A stretch of 34,497 nucleotides of DNA. It comes from Chara braunii. Its lineage: Eukaryota; Streptophyta; Charophyceae; Charales; Characeae. The notes under the pieces were generated by a model, which had not been told where the DNA came from, searched no databases, and was given only the letters and a program-made list of their open reading frames with translations. The position numbers were made by a program, and so were the translations under genes. Shown piece after piece: positions 1 to 8,683 of this stretch; positions within the stretch are counted from its first letter, which is position 1, and every line of letters begins with the position of its first letter. Location: the NCBI GenBank assembly GCA_003427395.1, contig BFEA01000142.1:1029488-1063984 (forward strand), in the 5' to 3' direction.

Positions 1-8
1 TGTGACCC

Positions 9-431
9 TCAAAGGTCGGCCTTTAGGCCCTGGTGTGTCCCTCCGGCCCTAAGTCGGGTCCGGTAGGACCCGTGTGACTCGAAGATGTAACAGCTGGCTT
101 CCGGATGGTTGTATGAGTCCATTGTCTCATACAGGACCAGTGGGAAGGTTTCTGTTACCTCCTCTTGCAGAATTTTGGCTACATTTTGGCCTTCACCGAC
201 CCGGGGGATCGTGAAGGACACATATGTAGCCAATTGCCACTCAGCCTCCTTCTCGATGTACCTGGCCGCTATCAGCGGGCGGGTGCCCATCAACGTGGGT
301 CTTGCTGATTTGGTTGAGTCCACCACATGGGGGGCTTTGCCATCTGCGATGTGTTGGAGGGAAGTGAACTCCAGGGTGTACTCAACATTCAGCTTGATCA
401 ATTTCTCTGTCTGAGCCACGACCACAGCCAC
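9..431 (-). CDS. Unknown 140-codon ORF beyond the LINE ORF1 C-terminus
   Basis: This open frame of 140 codons lies downstream, on the minus strand, of the charged ORF1 C-terminal segment. I do not recognise the product. The translation looks like globular protein rather than low complexity: it has mixed beta-type stretches such as WQLATYVSFTIPRVGEGQ and no membrane segment or signal peptide. The frame extends a few codons upstream of its first ATG to a TAA near 490. It may be a further ORF1 domain or the remnant of a different element. No ribosome-binding or promoter context supports independent expression. Read it as a fragment of the retroelement block. Confidence 0.3.
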   Translation of the reverse strand: MAVVVAQTEKLIKLNVEYTLEFTSLQHIADGKAPHVVDSTKSARPTLMGTRPLIAARYIEKEAEWQLATYVSFTIPRVGEGQNVAKILQEEVTETFPLVLYETMDSYNHPEASCYIFESHGSYRTRLRAGGTHQGLKADL

Positions 432-707
432 CTCTTTCTCCAGTGTTGCATGTGAAGATTGCTCCTCATATTTTGTCCCCTCTTATTTTGGATTTGAGTG
501 TGATTCTTTTTTTTTCTGATTTTTTGTTGTCTTCCACTTCTTTGGACGCAGATCCTGGAATGAATCAATGGCGTTGAGGACTGTTTTGTCTGCCAGCCCA
601 TGTTACCTTGCTCTTTCTTTCAGCATACCTGAAGGTTGTGTATTCAGAAAACTCTTCTGCTCTTCTTCATCTGCCTTCTCCTTCCTCAACATGTCATATT
701 GATTGGC

Positions 708-1319
708 CTATTTCTCAATGTCAGCCATTGACTCGTTCTTGCTGTTTTTTCCATTCTTTTGGGATCTCTCAACATGGTTCAGGCTTGCTGCTCTGATGTC
801 AAAGGCATGCTCTCTTTCCTTTCTGGCTTTCTCCACATAGTTCCTAAGCCATTGGAGAGACCGTTGGGACTCACACTCGAACTCACTATCTGAAGTCCCA
901 CTGGTCGCTCCATCATCATTGTAGTCTTTGCTATCCTTGTCCACACCTGCGGTATCAGATTTCGTGTTCCTTTTGATATCTTTTGATGGGGCTGTTCCTT
1001 TTCCTTCCTTGATCCTGAATCCATTGTTTTTTTTCTCTTGAGGCCCACTTTTCCACCAAGCCATCTCCTTCCAATGTGCGTTTGGATTGGCCCAAGAGGT
1101 ACTCTTGCTCGTTTCATTTGAGCATTTCATGAAAGGCTGTAGGTTCTTTGCAATAGTGCTCTTCAGCTTGTTCTCTGATTCAATCCAAATCCCACAGGAG
1201 ATCCTTTTTGGCTTTCTCCTCCCTGATCACGAAGAGTCAATCAGGGATTCATGGTGATCTTCGTTGGGTTCCTGAGTACTTTCTCGATCGCTTTGTTCTG
1301 CCATCTGCTATCTGTCACG
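708..1319 (-). pseudogene. LINE ORF1 C-terminal charged segment
   Basis: Two overlapping frames (708-1130 and 779-1117) cover a lysine/glutamate-rich region that ends in a helix-forming stretch, WLRNYVEKARKEREHAFDIR. The same pattern, W-x3-YV-x6-ERE-x2-F-x-IR, recurs in the minus-strand ORF at 20397-20858, which is why I assign both to the same ORF1 family. The segment from 1319 to 1130 continues from the zinc-knuckle part but contains several stops. The region is probably a coiled coil for ORF1 oligomerisation; that role is inferred from family knowledge. It is broken and not translatable as one product. Confidence 0.5.
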
Positions 1320-2040
1320 GGAGAGATGCTGGTTTTTTTAACTGATTGCTCTTGATCAGCGTAATGCCATACCCAGTCCGGGTTATCAAGGTTGTCGTCA
1401 AACACTCATCCATTGTACTTAGGGTCGATGATGAACCGTGTGCTCTGGGCATCTCCCACTTCCACCAGCATGTTGGGGTGAAGTTTCCACTCCTTGGTTT
1501 GTTTGGGAAACTTTGGGCAGTTTGGATATGTGCCCATGTGACCACGGGCTCTGCATCTGAAGCAGATTGGTGATGATCTGGTAGAGACCTTGATTTCCAA
1601 AGATTTATTATCGATCTCCAACTCCCAAATTTATGGGAACACCGGGGGGTCGTCCGTCTGTACTTCCAACAAGGCAGTCCTCGATCCACAGTGTGGTGAG
1701 AGAAATTCTGAAGTCGGCAAAATCCACTTGAGGATTTTGTTTGTTGTGTACTGCCGTTCCAATCTGTCTACAACTAAACCGTGAAAACCCGGATGAATGT
1801 TGTCGAATTTTACCCATAAATGTTCTTTCATGAGGGTTTGTTTGTATGAGACGGAGAAGGTGGGTTTTGTCTTTGGATTGTCCGCTTTTTCTAATTTGTT
1901 ATCGTGCAAATGGAACCGTTGCAGTTCCTTGACTCCATCTCTGCTGCAATTGGGCGTGGTTTTCATGATTGAAGACCACCATGATATTATTGCGGCCCAA
2001 ATTTTGCAAAGAGAAGCGATCCCCAACACCCTTGACTTTC
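1320..2040 (-). pseudogene. LINE ORF1, DUF4283-like region and zinc knuckle (copy 2)
   Basis: The frame at 2029-1631 carries the DUF4283-like part, including HLWVKFDNIHPGFHGLVVDR and a conserved KWILPTSEFLSPHCGS stretch. A frameshift moves the reading to 1621-1406, where residues 19-36 form the zinc knuckle ICFRCRARGHMGTYPNCP, a CX2CX4HX6C motif. A third segment downstream reads VFDDNLDNPDWVWH. The order matches plant L1 ORF1, an RNA-binding chaperone of the LINE ribonucleoprotein. A neighbouring copy at 2094-2560 has the same motifs in the same order, so this is a stacked second copy and not the continuation of one protein. Confidence 0.65.
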
Positions 2041-2041
2041 G

Positions 2042-2074
<33 letters not shown>

Positions 2075-2093
2075 GGTCCTTATGGTCCTGGCT
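2042..2093 (-). other. Poly(A) tract with preceding stem-loop, LINE-type 3' end
   Basis: On the plus strand 29 T's (2042-2070) are followed by AACAGGTCCTTATGGTCCTG. On the minus strand this is an imperfect hairpin (about 2090-2073, CAGGACC-ATAA-GGACCTG with one mismatched pair) immediately before a poly(A) tail. The 23 bases 2071-2093 match 17985-18007 at 21 positions, and there too the hairpin precedes an A-rich tract on the minus strand. Plant L1 LINEs and their SINEs are known to use 3' stem-loops for template recognition, so I read this as a LINE-family 3' terminus. Confidence 0.55.
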
Positions 2094-2840
2094 AGTGTCG
2101 TCGAAGACCCATCCGTCATACTCCTGGTCGTTGATAAACCAAATCTCATTGGCTTCTTCCACTTCAACCATCATGCTTTGTTTCAGTTTCGTTTCTTTTG
2201 AGTGTTCCGGGGATCAAGGGCAGGATGCGTCGCTGCCTAGGTGACACCTCTCACTGCACCTGAAACAGATGGGGGCGACCTTGGTCGATACTGTGACAAT
2301 GGATGTTTCCTCGTCAATACAGTGTTCCCATTCTTCCGGGAACTCTGGGTTTGCTTCACCGTTCACTTCCAAGACTGCAGTTATGGAATCACAGTGTGGC
2401 GCCAAGAATTCTGGCGTTGGAAGAACCCACTTCAACACTTTTTTGTTTCGGTATTCAACCTCCAGTATGTCTTTGATCAGTCGGTGACCTCTGATGGGGA
2501 TATTATCGAACAGGACCCAAAACTGATCCCTCATGAGTCGCTATTTTTCTATTGCTGCCGGTGAAATAGTGGCTTTTTGAGCCGTTTTCACCGGGACAGG
2601 GTGCAGATTGAACCGTTGCAGTTCAGTGTGGTGTGCTTGTTTATCAGGTTGGAAGCCTGATCGGGGTCTTTGGAGACCACCATCATCATGTTCTTGCTCA
2701 ATACTGGAGTCTGGGATTGAGAACTTGTCTGTGTTGGATTTGATGTTTTCGTGCCCCTGAATTGTCCTCGTGAGCTATTTTTGTTTCTCGATTGCTGGGA
2801 GGTGGGCGTCTGTGTTGGAAAAAGTGAACACAAGGTCGTG
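2094..2840 (-). pseudogene. LINE ORF1, DUF4283-like region and zinc knuckle (copy 1)
   Basis: The best open frame is 2534-2214. It starts with FWVLFDNIPIRGHRLIKD, continues through KWVLPTPEFLAPHCDS and ends in the knuckle ICFRCSERCHLGSDASCP (CX2CX4HX6C, residues 89-106). After a frame change the sequence continues at 2174 with IWFINDQEYDGWVFDD, as in the other ORF1 copies, and then departs abruptly into the 3' stem-loop and poly(A). Upstream, 2840-2590 is a serine/threonine/glutamine-rich linker in more than one frame. The same domain order at 1320-2040 and 22252-23640 supports the call. It is not functional. Confidence 0.65.
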
Positions 2841-2861
2841 TTTGGCGTACAAGTCGTTGGT

Positions 2862-3095
2862 TCACGCTATTTTTTCTTTTGGGTAACGCCATACTGTTAC
2901 TTCCTCCGCTTCGCCATTTTGTTGTATCTTTTTTGTTATTTTATCTCCTTTAATTAGGGGTGATTCCAGCAGGAATCGGAGTGGCTCGTGGTTGACGAGG
3001 GAGCCGTTCGACTGTGCTGGGGATTTGCCTGCAAGTTGTGATTTTACTGTTACCACCGAGGAGTAGCTCCACTTGAAGGTCACGACCGTAGCCAT
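2862..3095 (-). pseudogene. Probable LINE ORF1 N-terminus
   Basis: An ATG at 3095 in a good eukaryotic context (AAGATGGC) opens 77 codons, beginning MATVVTFKWSYSSVV. It lies upstream of and in the same orientation as the DUF4283-like segment, so it is the natural candidate for the start of ORF1. The frame is lost before the DUF4283 region. I see no recognisable domain in it. Upstream, 3096-3245 is a short A-rich leader reaching the poly(A) of the U6 retrocopy, so no separate promoter can be assigned. Confidence 0.4.
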
Positions 3096-3245
3096 CTTGA
3101 CTTGTGGTTGTGACAGTGGGGAGATCTTATGTTTTTTCTTTATTGTGATTGGTTCTACCTGTTCGCTGGATCTGATGTGTGGGGGGCGACAAGGATCAGT
3201 GGGGGTTGTAGGATTGTTTTTTTTTTTTGGCTAGTCATTAATTAC

Positions 3246-3253
3246 TTTTTTTT

Positions 3254-3300
<47 letters not shown>
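3246..3300 (-). repeat. Poly(A) tail of the U6 retrocopy (poly(T) on plus strand)
   Basis: A nearly pure T run on the plus strand, interrupted by one C, lies directly 3' of the U6 sequence on the minus strand. Its length is far above that of a Pol III terminator, so it is best read as the poly(A) of a LINE-mobilised transcript. Confidence 0.85.
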
Positions 3301-3303
<3 letters not shown>

Positions 3304-3307
3304 CTTC

Positions 3308-3400
3308 GGACCATTTCTTAATTTATGTTTGTCACCCTTGCCCAGAGGCCATGCTAATCTTCTCTATATTGTTCCAATTTTAACGGATGTCCCGAAGGAC
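3308..3400 (-). pseudogene. U6 snRNA retropseudogene (copy 1)
   Basis: The minus strand begins GTCCTTCGGGACATCCG at 3400 and carries the U6 core, including AGAGAAGATTAGCATGG, ending in AGAAATGGTCC at about 3308. A short GAAGATA and a 55-base A-rich tract (plus-strand T's, 3246-3300) follow, as in a reverse-transcribed polyadenylated copy. The ACAGAGA box reads ATAGAGA, and other positions differ from copy 2 at 17308-17399, so this copy is older and non-functional. There is no U6-type upstream element or TATA box close to 3400. A target-site duplication is unclear: GTCATTA occurs at about 3234 and 3402 but is too short to rely on. Confidence 0.9.
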
Positions 3401-3476
3401 GGGTCATTACATATTCAAATAACTCAAAAATAATATCTTATTAAATCAGTATTAATCAGATCACTTTTAGTGCTTC

Positions 3477-4250
3477 GGTTTCTATAGATTTCACGGACAT
3501 GGGAAAGGTGAGTGAGGGAGGACATTCACAAGTCATGGTGATCATGGATAGTTTTTCTAATTTTATGAACTTGATTCCTTTACCTCCTCATGCACCAACT
3601 GAGCTTGTGATTGAAGAATTTCACAAGCAGTACATTCAACAGTATGCCCCCCCGAAAACTCTTGTGAGTGATCGGGACACCAGGTTCATTAGTACGGATT
3701 GGAAGGACTTCACCTCTCAGATCTACGACATTAAACTCAACATGACTTCTAGTCGACACCCCGAAGCCAATGGGTCGGCCAAGGAAATCAACCAGACCGT
3801 CATTCAACTGCTTCGTGCGTCAATTGTTCCCAATTAGAACTCGTGGGACGAGGAGTTACACACAGTGAAGGGGTTGTATAACAATTTCATTCACTCCGCA
3901 ACTGGCGTGACACCAAATCAATTGCAATACGGTTGGCAGTTGCGCAATCCTCTCTCTTATTTGTTCCCCGATCGGTCACCTGGTCTGACGCTCGGGATGC
4001 CTGGCTACAATGCCAAGTATGCACGCTTGCTCAAAGTTGCTATTGCGGCGATGAACAAACGCCAGCATGCCATGATCAAACATGCTAACAAGTCGCGTGA
4101 AGAAGGGAATTTCGAAGTAGGAAGTTATGTCAGGATCAAGATGTCCGAATTTTCCGAAGAAGAGGGAGTATCATGAAAGCTTTTTGCATTGTACTTTGGT
4201 CCTTGGCATGTTCTGAAGGTGGTAGGAGATGACAAATTTGGTTCTTCGTA
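3477..4250 (+). pseudogene. Ty3/gypsy integrase fragment (element C)
   Basis: This is the integrase catalytic core and C-terminus of a Ty3/gypsy element. The frame opens with SIDFTDMGKV, which carries the first catalytic Asp. LVSDRDTRF (second Asp) and SSRHPEANGSAKEIN follow; in the last, the position of the catalytic Glu reads Lys with a Glu next to it. A C-terminal NFEVGSYVRIKMSEF segment and GPWHVLKVVGDDKF match the usual integrase tail. One frame runs throughout but has TAG at 3835-3837 and TGA at 4174-4176. The integrase zinc-binding N-terminus and all upstream pol are missing. It differs clearly in sequence from the integrases of elements A and B, so it is a separate lineage. Confidence 0.8.
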
Positions 4251-6090
4251 CAAGGAGGAGTTGCACAAGAAGGCCAAGAAGTTGGCCCTCCTGGAAGAGA
4301 AAGTTAAAAAGGAAAAAGAGTTGGAGGAGGAGTTGAGGAGGCTGCAGAAGGAGAAGAGGAAGTTGCGGCCTCAGTGGATGAAGAAGAAGAAGAAGAAGAA
4401 GAAGAAGAAGAAGAAGAAGAAGAAGAAGAAGAAGACCCCTTGGAAGTGCATAGGCGGAGAGAGGAGAAAGGGGAGTCAAGTGGTACGAAGCCAGCAGACA
4501 CAAGGTTGGAAAAGATGCTGACTGAGTGGGTGGCTAACCTGTCGCCGGGGGAAGAAGAGGAAGCGATGTTATATGTTCCCCAGATCGAGAGGGAGGTGGT
4601 GATAAGGAGATTCAGGCGGAGACAAATCCCTTACATCGGCAGACTATGGATGAGGAGAAGAGGCCGGAGTGGAAATTGCGCCTCACGAGGGAAAGAAGGA
4701 TGTGAATGGAGGCGGCGGACGAGATGGAGAAGAGACTGAATGAAGCTGCAGAGAGGGGAGGAAGGTTGGATGAGACCGCCGATCTCAAGAGCCATATCGG
4801 GCTCCTGTCCCAAAACATGGAGGTAATGTTGAGGGCGCAGCAAGAGCAATTCCGCCATCTGAGGGGCCATGATATCACCTTGCAGTCCATACGCTAAGAG
4901 TTTAAAGACTTCAGACGTGAGATGATGCTGCGTGTGAGCACATAAGTGCAGGCACGATTAGACAACACAAAGAAGTTTTGCACAGGCGCTATAGAAGCCA
5001 CCAAGACATCGCCCCCAAAGGAGGAGGAAGCACACCCCTGTAGAAAGCGCGCTAAGGTGAAGTTCCCTGAAAAAGGGAGAGAACTTCGATAACTGGGAGG
5101 CCAACATAAATTCTTATGTGCACCTCTAAGATATCATCCCTGAGGAGCAAGTCCTCGTGACCTTCCACACCCTCAAAGATGAGGCCTCTAGCTTTGCTAG
5201 ATCATTAGCCCACGCCGCCAGGAGTGATAATGATATGGTCACCTACTCTGTGATCACGCCCTTAGGCGAGTTCTTGAAAGCCCTTCGAGATCGATTTGCA
5301 GATGTCACTGGGGCCCTAGGGAGCTCAAGGCCTCTGACAAACTGTAGACCATTCACTCTCGACAGTGGAAGAGTGTCGGGGCACTCAAGGGTGTCATGGA
5401 TGAGTTAGTCGCCGTCCCTGACCATGGGGTTACTGAGCTCCAATTGGTTCAGTTATTCTTTTGTGCCACGCTCGATAGTTTGCACGGACACTTCTCTGAG
5501 AAGAGTAAACAGCATGACCTACGATACATTGAGTAGGGATGTTGTGGCTTTTGAGGCACATTCCATGCCAACTTCCATGTTCTGGCACAAGGACCTGGAC
5601 AAAGGCCAAAAGTGGAAGGGTCGTACCATCTCCAGCCAAGTCAAGACCAAGGATCATTCGATCCTTACTTTAGATGAAGGTGGTATGGAAGAGGTCCCGT
5701 ATAGTCAAATTGAGTGGGGCCTCGAGGAGGAGGACATTAGTGTGTGTCAGGGGAGCACTTGTTGTTGAAGCCGTTGGAAGGAGGTCGCAAGGGAGAGGAA
5801 GAGACCAGGTCCAAAGGGGCCAGGCCTCCGATGGTCGAGGACAGGCCGGGCAAGGGGTTGGCGGCATAGGAAACTACCGAGAGGGAGGTAGGGGTCAAGG
5901 TCCCCACAAAACCGTTCGCGTTCTAATTGGTCACCTCCCAGGGGGGGTGAATGACACCCTGGTCTGCCCCAGGGAAGACCTTGGGAATCTTTGGGCATGA
6001 ACAAAGGAGAATCGATGATGGTCAGTGCATTTATTGCGGTGGCCCGGGGCATATTATCAAATATTGCCCCAAGTACAGGGATGCTCGGTG
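4250..6090 (+). pseudogene. gag: Gag of chromovirus B with CCHC knuckle
   Basis: The N-terminal part is a charged coiled coil (KKAKKLALLEEKVKKEKELE), which aligns with residues about 35-65 of the gag of element A. After the GAA microsatellite the frame shifts, and 4374-4640 carries LEKMLTEWVANLSPGEEEEA, the counterpart of LEKMMSEWVTNLSLGEDEEA in A. The capsid-like region follows around 5050-5760 in broken frames. A glycine/arginine-rich linker leads to the nucleocapsid knuckle CIYCGGPGHIIKYC at 6026-6067, a CX2CX4HX4C motif. Gag packages the element RNA into virus-like particles. At least one frameshift and several stops prevent translation as one product. Confidence 0.75.
4380..4434 (+). repeat. 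(GAA)n microsatellite inside gag
   Basis: About 18 GAA units lie in the acidic part of gag. In the gag frame they encode poly-Glu. Element A has a shorter equivalent (CTT on the plus strand, about 29984-30018). The expansion probably caused or accompanied the local frame change. Confidence 0.9.
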
Positions 6091-6300
6091 ATCGGCTGTA
6101 GAAGCAGCAAAAGGCAACCGTCGGTAGGGGTCGCAACTGCCCTTACCCCTAGGCCATGTGGAGACGAGTGCGCGCGCCACAAAGAAACTCCCAACCCACA
6201 TGTGCCTATGGCAGAGGTTGCTGGCCAGCGCCTAGTTAGCTGTCCAAAGACTGCTTGTATTAGAGTCTCTCTAGGCGCTTCCCTCACAGGACTGGCAGAA

Positions 6301-6690
6301 AAGCTGAAGGAGAGGATGCCAGCCTGGCCCAAAATGAGGAAAGATGGGAAAAGACAACTATTATTAGTAGACATTGAGGTCTTTAGAGGCCGAGTAGGGG
6401 CCCTAAAAGATAGTGGGGCCATGCGTAGCTATATCAGCAGGAAAGCGCTGCAGAAGCTAAAGCTAAACCTGAAAGTCCAAAAGCTAGCAAATCCCATAGT
6501 CAGTATCCTCGCAGATAATCGCACTACGCGAATCGAGGATTACGTTGAGGGAGTCCAGACGTATTTCCGCCTAGAGAAAGATGAGAAGGTAGAGAGGGTT
6601 CTCCATTCCCGGACTCTCCTCGTAGACGACAATCTCCCGTTCGATATGGTCCTAGGTATGGACCGGGAAAAGGCAGCAAAAGCCACACTG
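6301..6690 (+). pseudogene. pro: Retropepsin-like protease of chromovirus B
   Basis: The frame 6025-6714 includes LVDIEVFRGRVGALKDSGAM, with the DSGA catalytic motif of retroviral-type aspartic proteases, then RSYISRKALQKLKLNLKV and, near the end, LPFDMVLGMDREKA. The matching segment of element A reads ALTDSGATRSY. The enzyme would cut the Gag-Pol polyprotein. The coding sequence breaks off after codons for KATL at about 6690 and continues directly into the region just before RNase H, so the protease C-terminal linker and the whole RT are absent. Confidence 0.8.
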
Positions 6691-7560
6691 ACCAAGATTG
6701 TACGTCGGCCCTGAAGAAGTTGAAGCGGGCCTTGATCGAACACCCATTCCTCAAGGTAGCTGACCCATCTTTACCCTTTGTTGTCACTACTGATGCAAGT
6801 CAATATGGTATTGGTGTTGTTTTACAGCAAGACAATGGCAATGGGTATAGACCCATAGAGTTCATGTCCGCTAGATTGCCTTCAAAGAAGGTAGCAACAT
6901 CTACCTGTGAGAGAGAACTCTACGCTCTCAGGCAAGCGCTTGATCACTGGAGAAATTACTTGCTTGTGAGGTACTTCAAAGTCTATTCAGACCATGAAAC
7001 GTTGAGGTGGTTAAAGACGCAAGATAACACCTAAGCTTACTAGGTGGGCTGCAGAAATAAATCAGTTCGACTTTTAGCTCAAGCCAGTCAAAGGAAAGTA
7101 TAATGTGGTTGCAAACGCCCTTAGAAGAAGAGTCGACTACTTTGGAGCTATTGTTCACTATCAGGACATTAAAGCAAAAAGTTGCAGATGCGTATGCTCA
7201 AGACCCTATCTATAGCGATCTCCTCAAAAGAGTCAAGGAAAATCCAGCCAGTGAATCTGACTACCACACCACTAATGGGTTGCTATTTGAAAAGACAAAC
7301 GTCATAGATCAGCTATGCATTCCCAACAACGAGGAATTTCGTAGTTTAATCCTTGGGGAGTGTCACGATACGGAAGGGTACTTCAGTTGGCAAAAGACCC
7401 TCGCCAACCTGATGCGTGCCTATACGTGGCCTGACATGAAAGCTGACTGCATAGAGTATGTGCATAGTTGCAAGGTACGCCAGCGCAAGAAAACTACGAC
7501 GCGAGCCCCATTGGGTCTTCTCAGACCCCTGCTATTCCATCGGAACCCGAAGATTCTGAG
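6691..7560 (+). pseudogene. pol: RNase H and integrase zinc-binding region of chromovirus B
   Basis: From 6720 the frame reads an RNase H of the Ty3/gypsy type: VVTTDASQYGIGVVLQ with the first Asp, ERELYALRQALDHW with Glu, and VYSDHETLRWLKTQ with the next Asp. A frameshift near 7030 breaks it, and a second frame (7103-7567) carries NALRRRVDYFGAI-like remnants, then the integrase HHCC region (LGECHDTEGYFSWQKTLANL and CKVRQRKK). In the last motif the first Cys of the CXXC pair is kept but the second reads Arg, and the second His reads Tyr, so zinc binding is lost. RT motifs are absent upstream. Confidence 0.75.
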
Positions 7561-8645
7561 TCCATAGACTTCATGGATGTTGGGGTTAGGAGTAGGCATG
7601 GCAAGAGCCAAGTCATGGTTGTAGTTGATAGATTTACCAAATATGCAGTTTTTGTTTCATTGCCTTCCAAGGCACGTACCGACCTAGTAATAGAGAAGTT
7701 CTTTGATCATTGGGTCAGTGAGCATGGTCTACCATTGTTGATAGTCAGTGATAAAGATACCAGGTTCACTAGTGAGAACTGGCAGGAGTTGATGAGACTG
7801 TACTTATGTCATCTGGCCGTCATCCAGAGACAAACGGTCAGACTGAGCAGATGAATAAGATCCTGCAACAAGTTCTGAGAATGTATATTAGACCTGATCA
7901 AGTCAACTGGGATGAGATGCTCCCAAAGGTAGCCAGCGCATACGACAATAGCGTTCACCTAGCAACCTGTCACACTCCCAACGAACTGCATAAGTCCTTT
8001 AGACCGTGTAGACAGTTTGAAGGACTAAAACGGGATCAGATCCAGCGGCTACCACCCGGTACTAGGGAGTTACACTACAGCACAAGAAAGAGATTGCTAC
8101 CGTGGTAGAGAACCTCAGGAAGGCCCAACATGAGATGATAGAGCAAGCCAACAAGCACCGTCACCCGTCACAGTTCCAGGTAGGCGACCTAGTCTGGGTC
8201 AAGTCCAAAGAATTTGCTCCTGAGGAGAGCATCTCGCAGAAGCTGTTGCCTGCGTATAGAGGACCATGGCCAGCCTTAGAAGTCAAGGGCGGAGATGATC
8301 GGCCGTCCTACACCATAGAGATCATACACACCTCCACACCTACCCAATTTTTCATGCGTCGAAGTTGTTGCCTTGCACTGCGTACGAGTCAGCAATTCCC
8401 ATCGAGAAGGTCCATGATCCCTCCGCATATGGACGGTAAGTACGACATTGATCACATAGTAGGTGAGGATGTATTCAGAACAGGAGGTAGAGGTCATCCA
8501 CAGAAACAGTACAAAGTCAGATTTTCTTACCAAGAACCAGAAGACGACCGCTGACTTTACACGAACAGAGCTTCTAGAGACTGCTCCCGATGTAATCCGT
8601 GACTATGAAAGGGCTAAGAAAGGTAAGGATCCTGTTATAGATTGA
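7561..8645 (+). pseudogene. pol: Integrase core and chromodomain of chromovirus B
   Basis: The core starts with SIDFMDVGVRSRHGKSQVMV (first Asp) and IVSDKDTRFTSENWQ (second Asp). A frameshift follows near 7800, and then SSGRHPETNGQTEQMNK with the catalytic Glu intact. FQVGDLVWVKSKEFAP and LPAYRGPWPALEVKG at about 8180-8290 form the C-terminal DNA-binding part. From about 8438 the sequence YDIDHIVGEDVFRTGG followed by QKQYKVRFSYQEPEDDR is a chromodomain-like module, which targets chromovirus integration to marked chromatin. The Trp codon expected after EDDR is a 4-base TGAC, which shifts the frame. Confidence 0.8.
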
Positions 8646-8671
8646 CATATTCTCGGAGGACCTCGAATTTA

Positions 8672-8683
8672 GGCCGGCGGGAG
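8672..8683 (+). promoter_or_regulatory. Polypurine tract of element B
   Basis: GGCCGGCGGGAG lies immediately before the TG that opens the LTR. The same 12 bases adjoin the 3' LTR of element A on the minus strand (24565-24576). This is the place and composition expected of the plus-strand primer, although it is less purine-pure than most. Confidence 0.6.

Larger units (their letters stand above)
1..3245 (-). mobile_element. L1-type LINE, ORF1 region in stacked decayed copies
   Basis: Read on the minus strand, this block gives, in order, an ORF1 start near 3095, a DUF4283-like RNA-binding region with a CX2CX4HX6C zinc knuckle, an internal poly(A) tract at 2070-2042, a second DUF4283-like region with its own knuckle, and a charged C-terminal region near 1130-708. 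DUF4283 followed by a zf-CCHC_4 knuckle is the usual ORF1 of plant L1 LINEs. No endonuclease or reverse transcriptase follows, so ORF2 is missing or outside the window. Stops and frameshifts break every segment. Bases 432-707 hold no convincing gene; they are lysine/glutamine-rich low-complexity sequence. That this is LINE ORF1 rests on motifs and on internal similarity to 20420-23640, not on a database search. Confidence 0.7.

Noticed and set aside
4189-4521. Lys-rich and Leu-rich ORFs across the GAA microsatellite, both strands
   Set aside because: They are frame shadows of the trinucleotide repeat; only the Glu frame is consistent with gag of element A.
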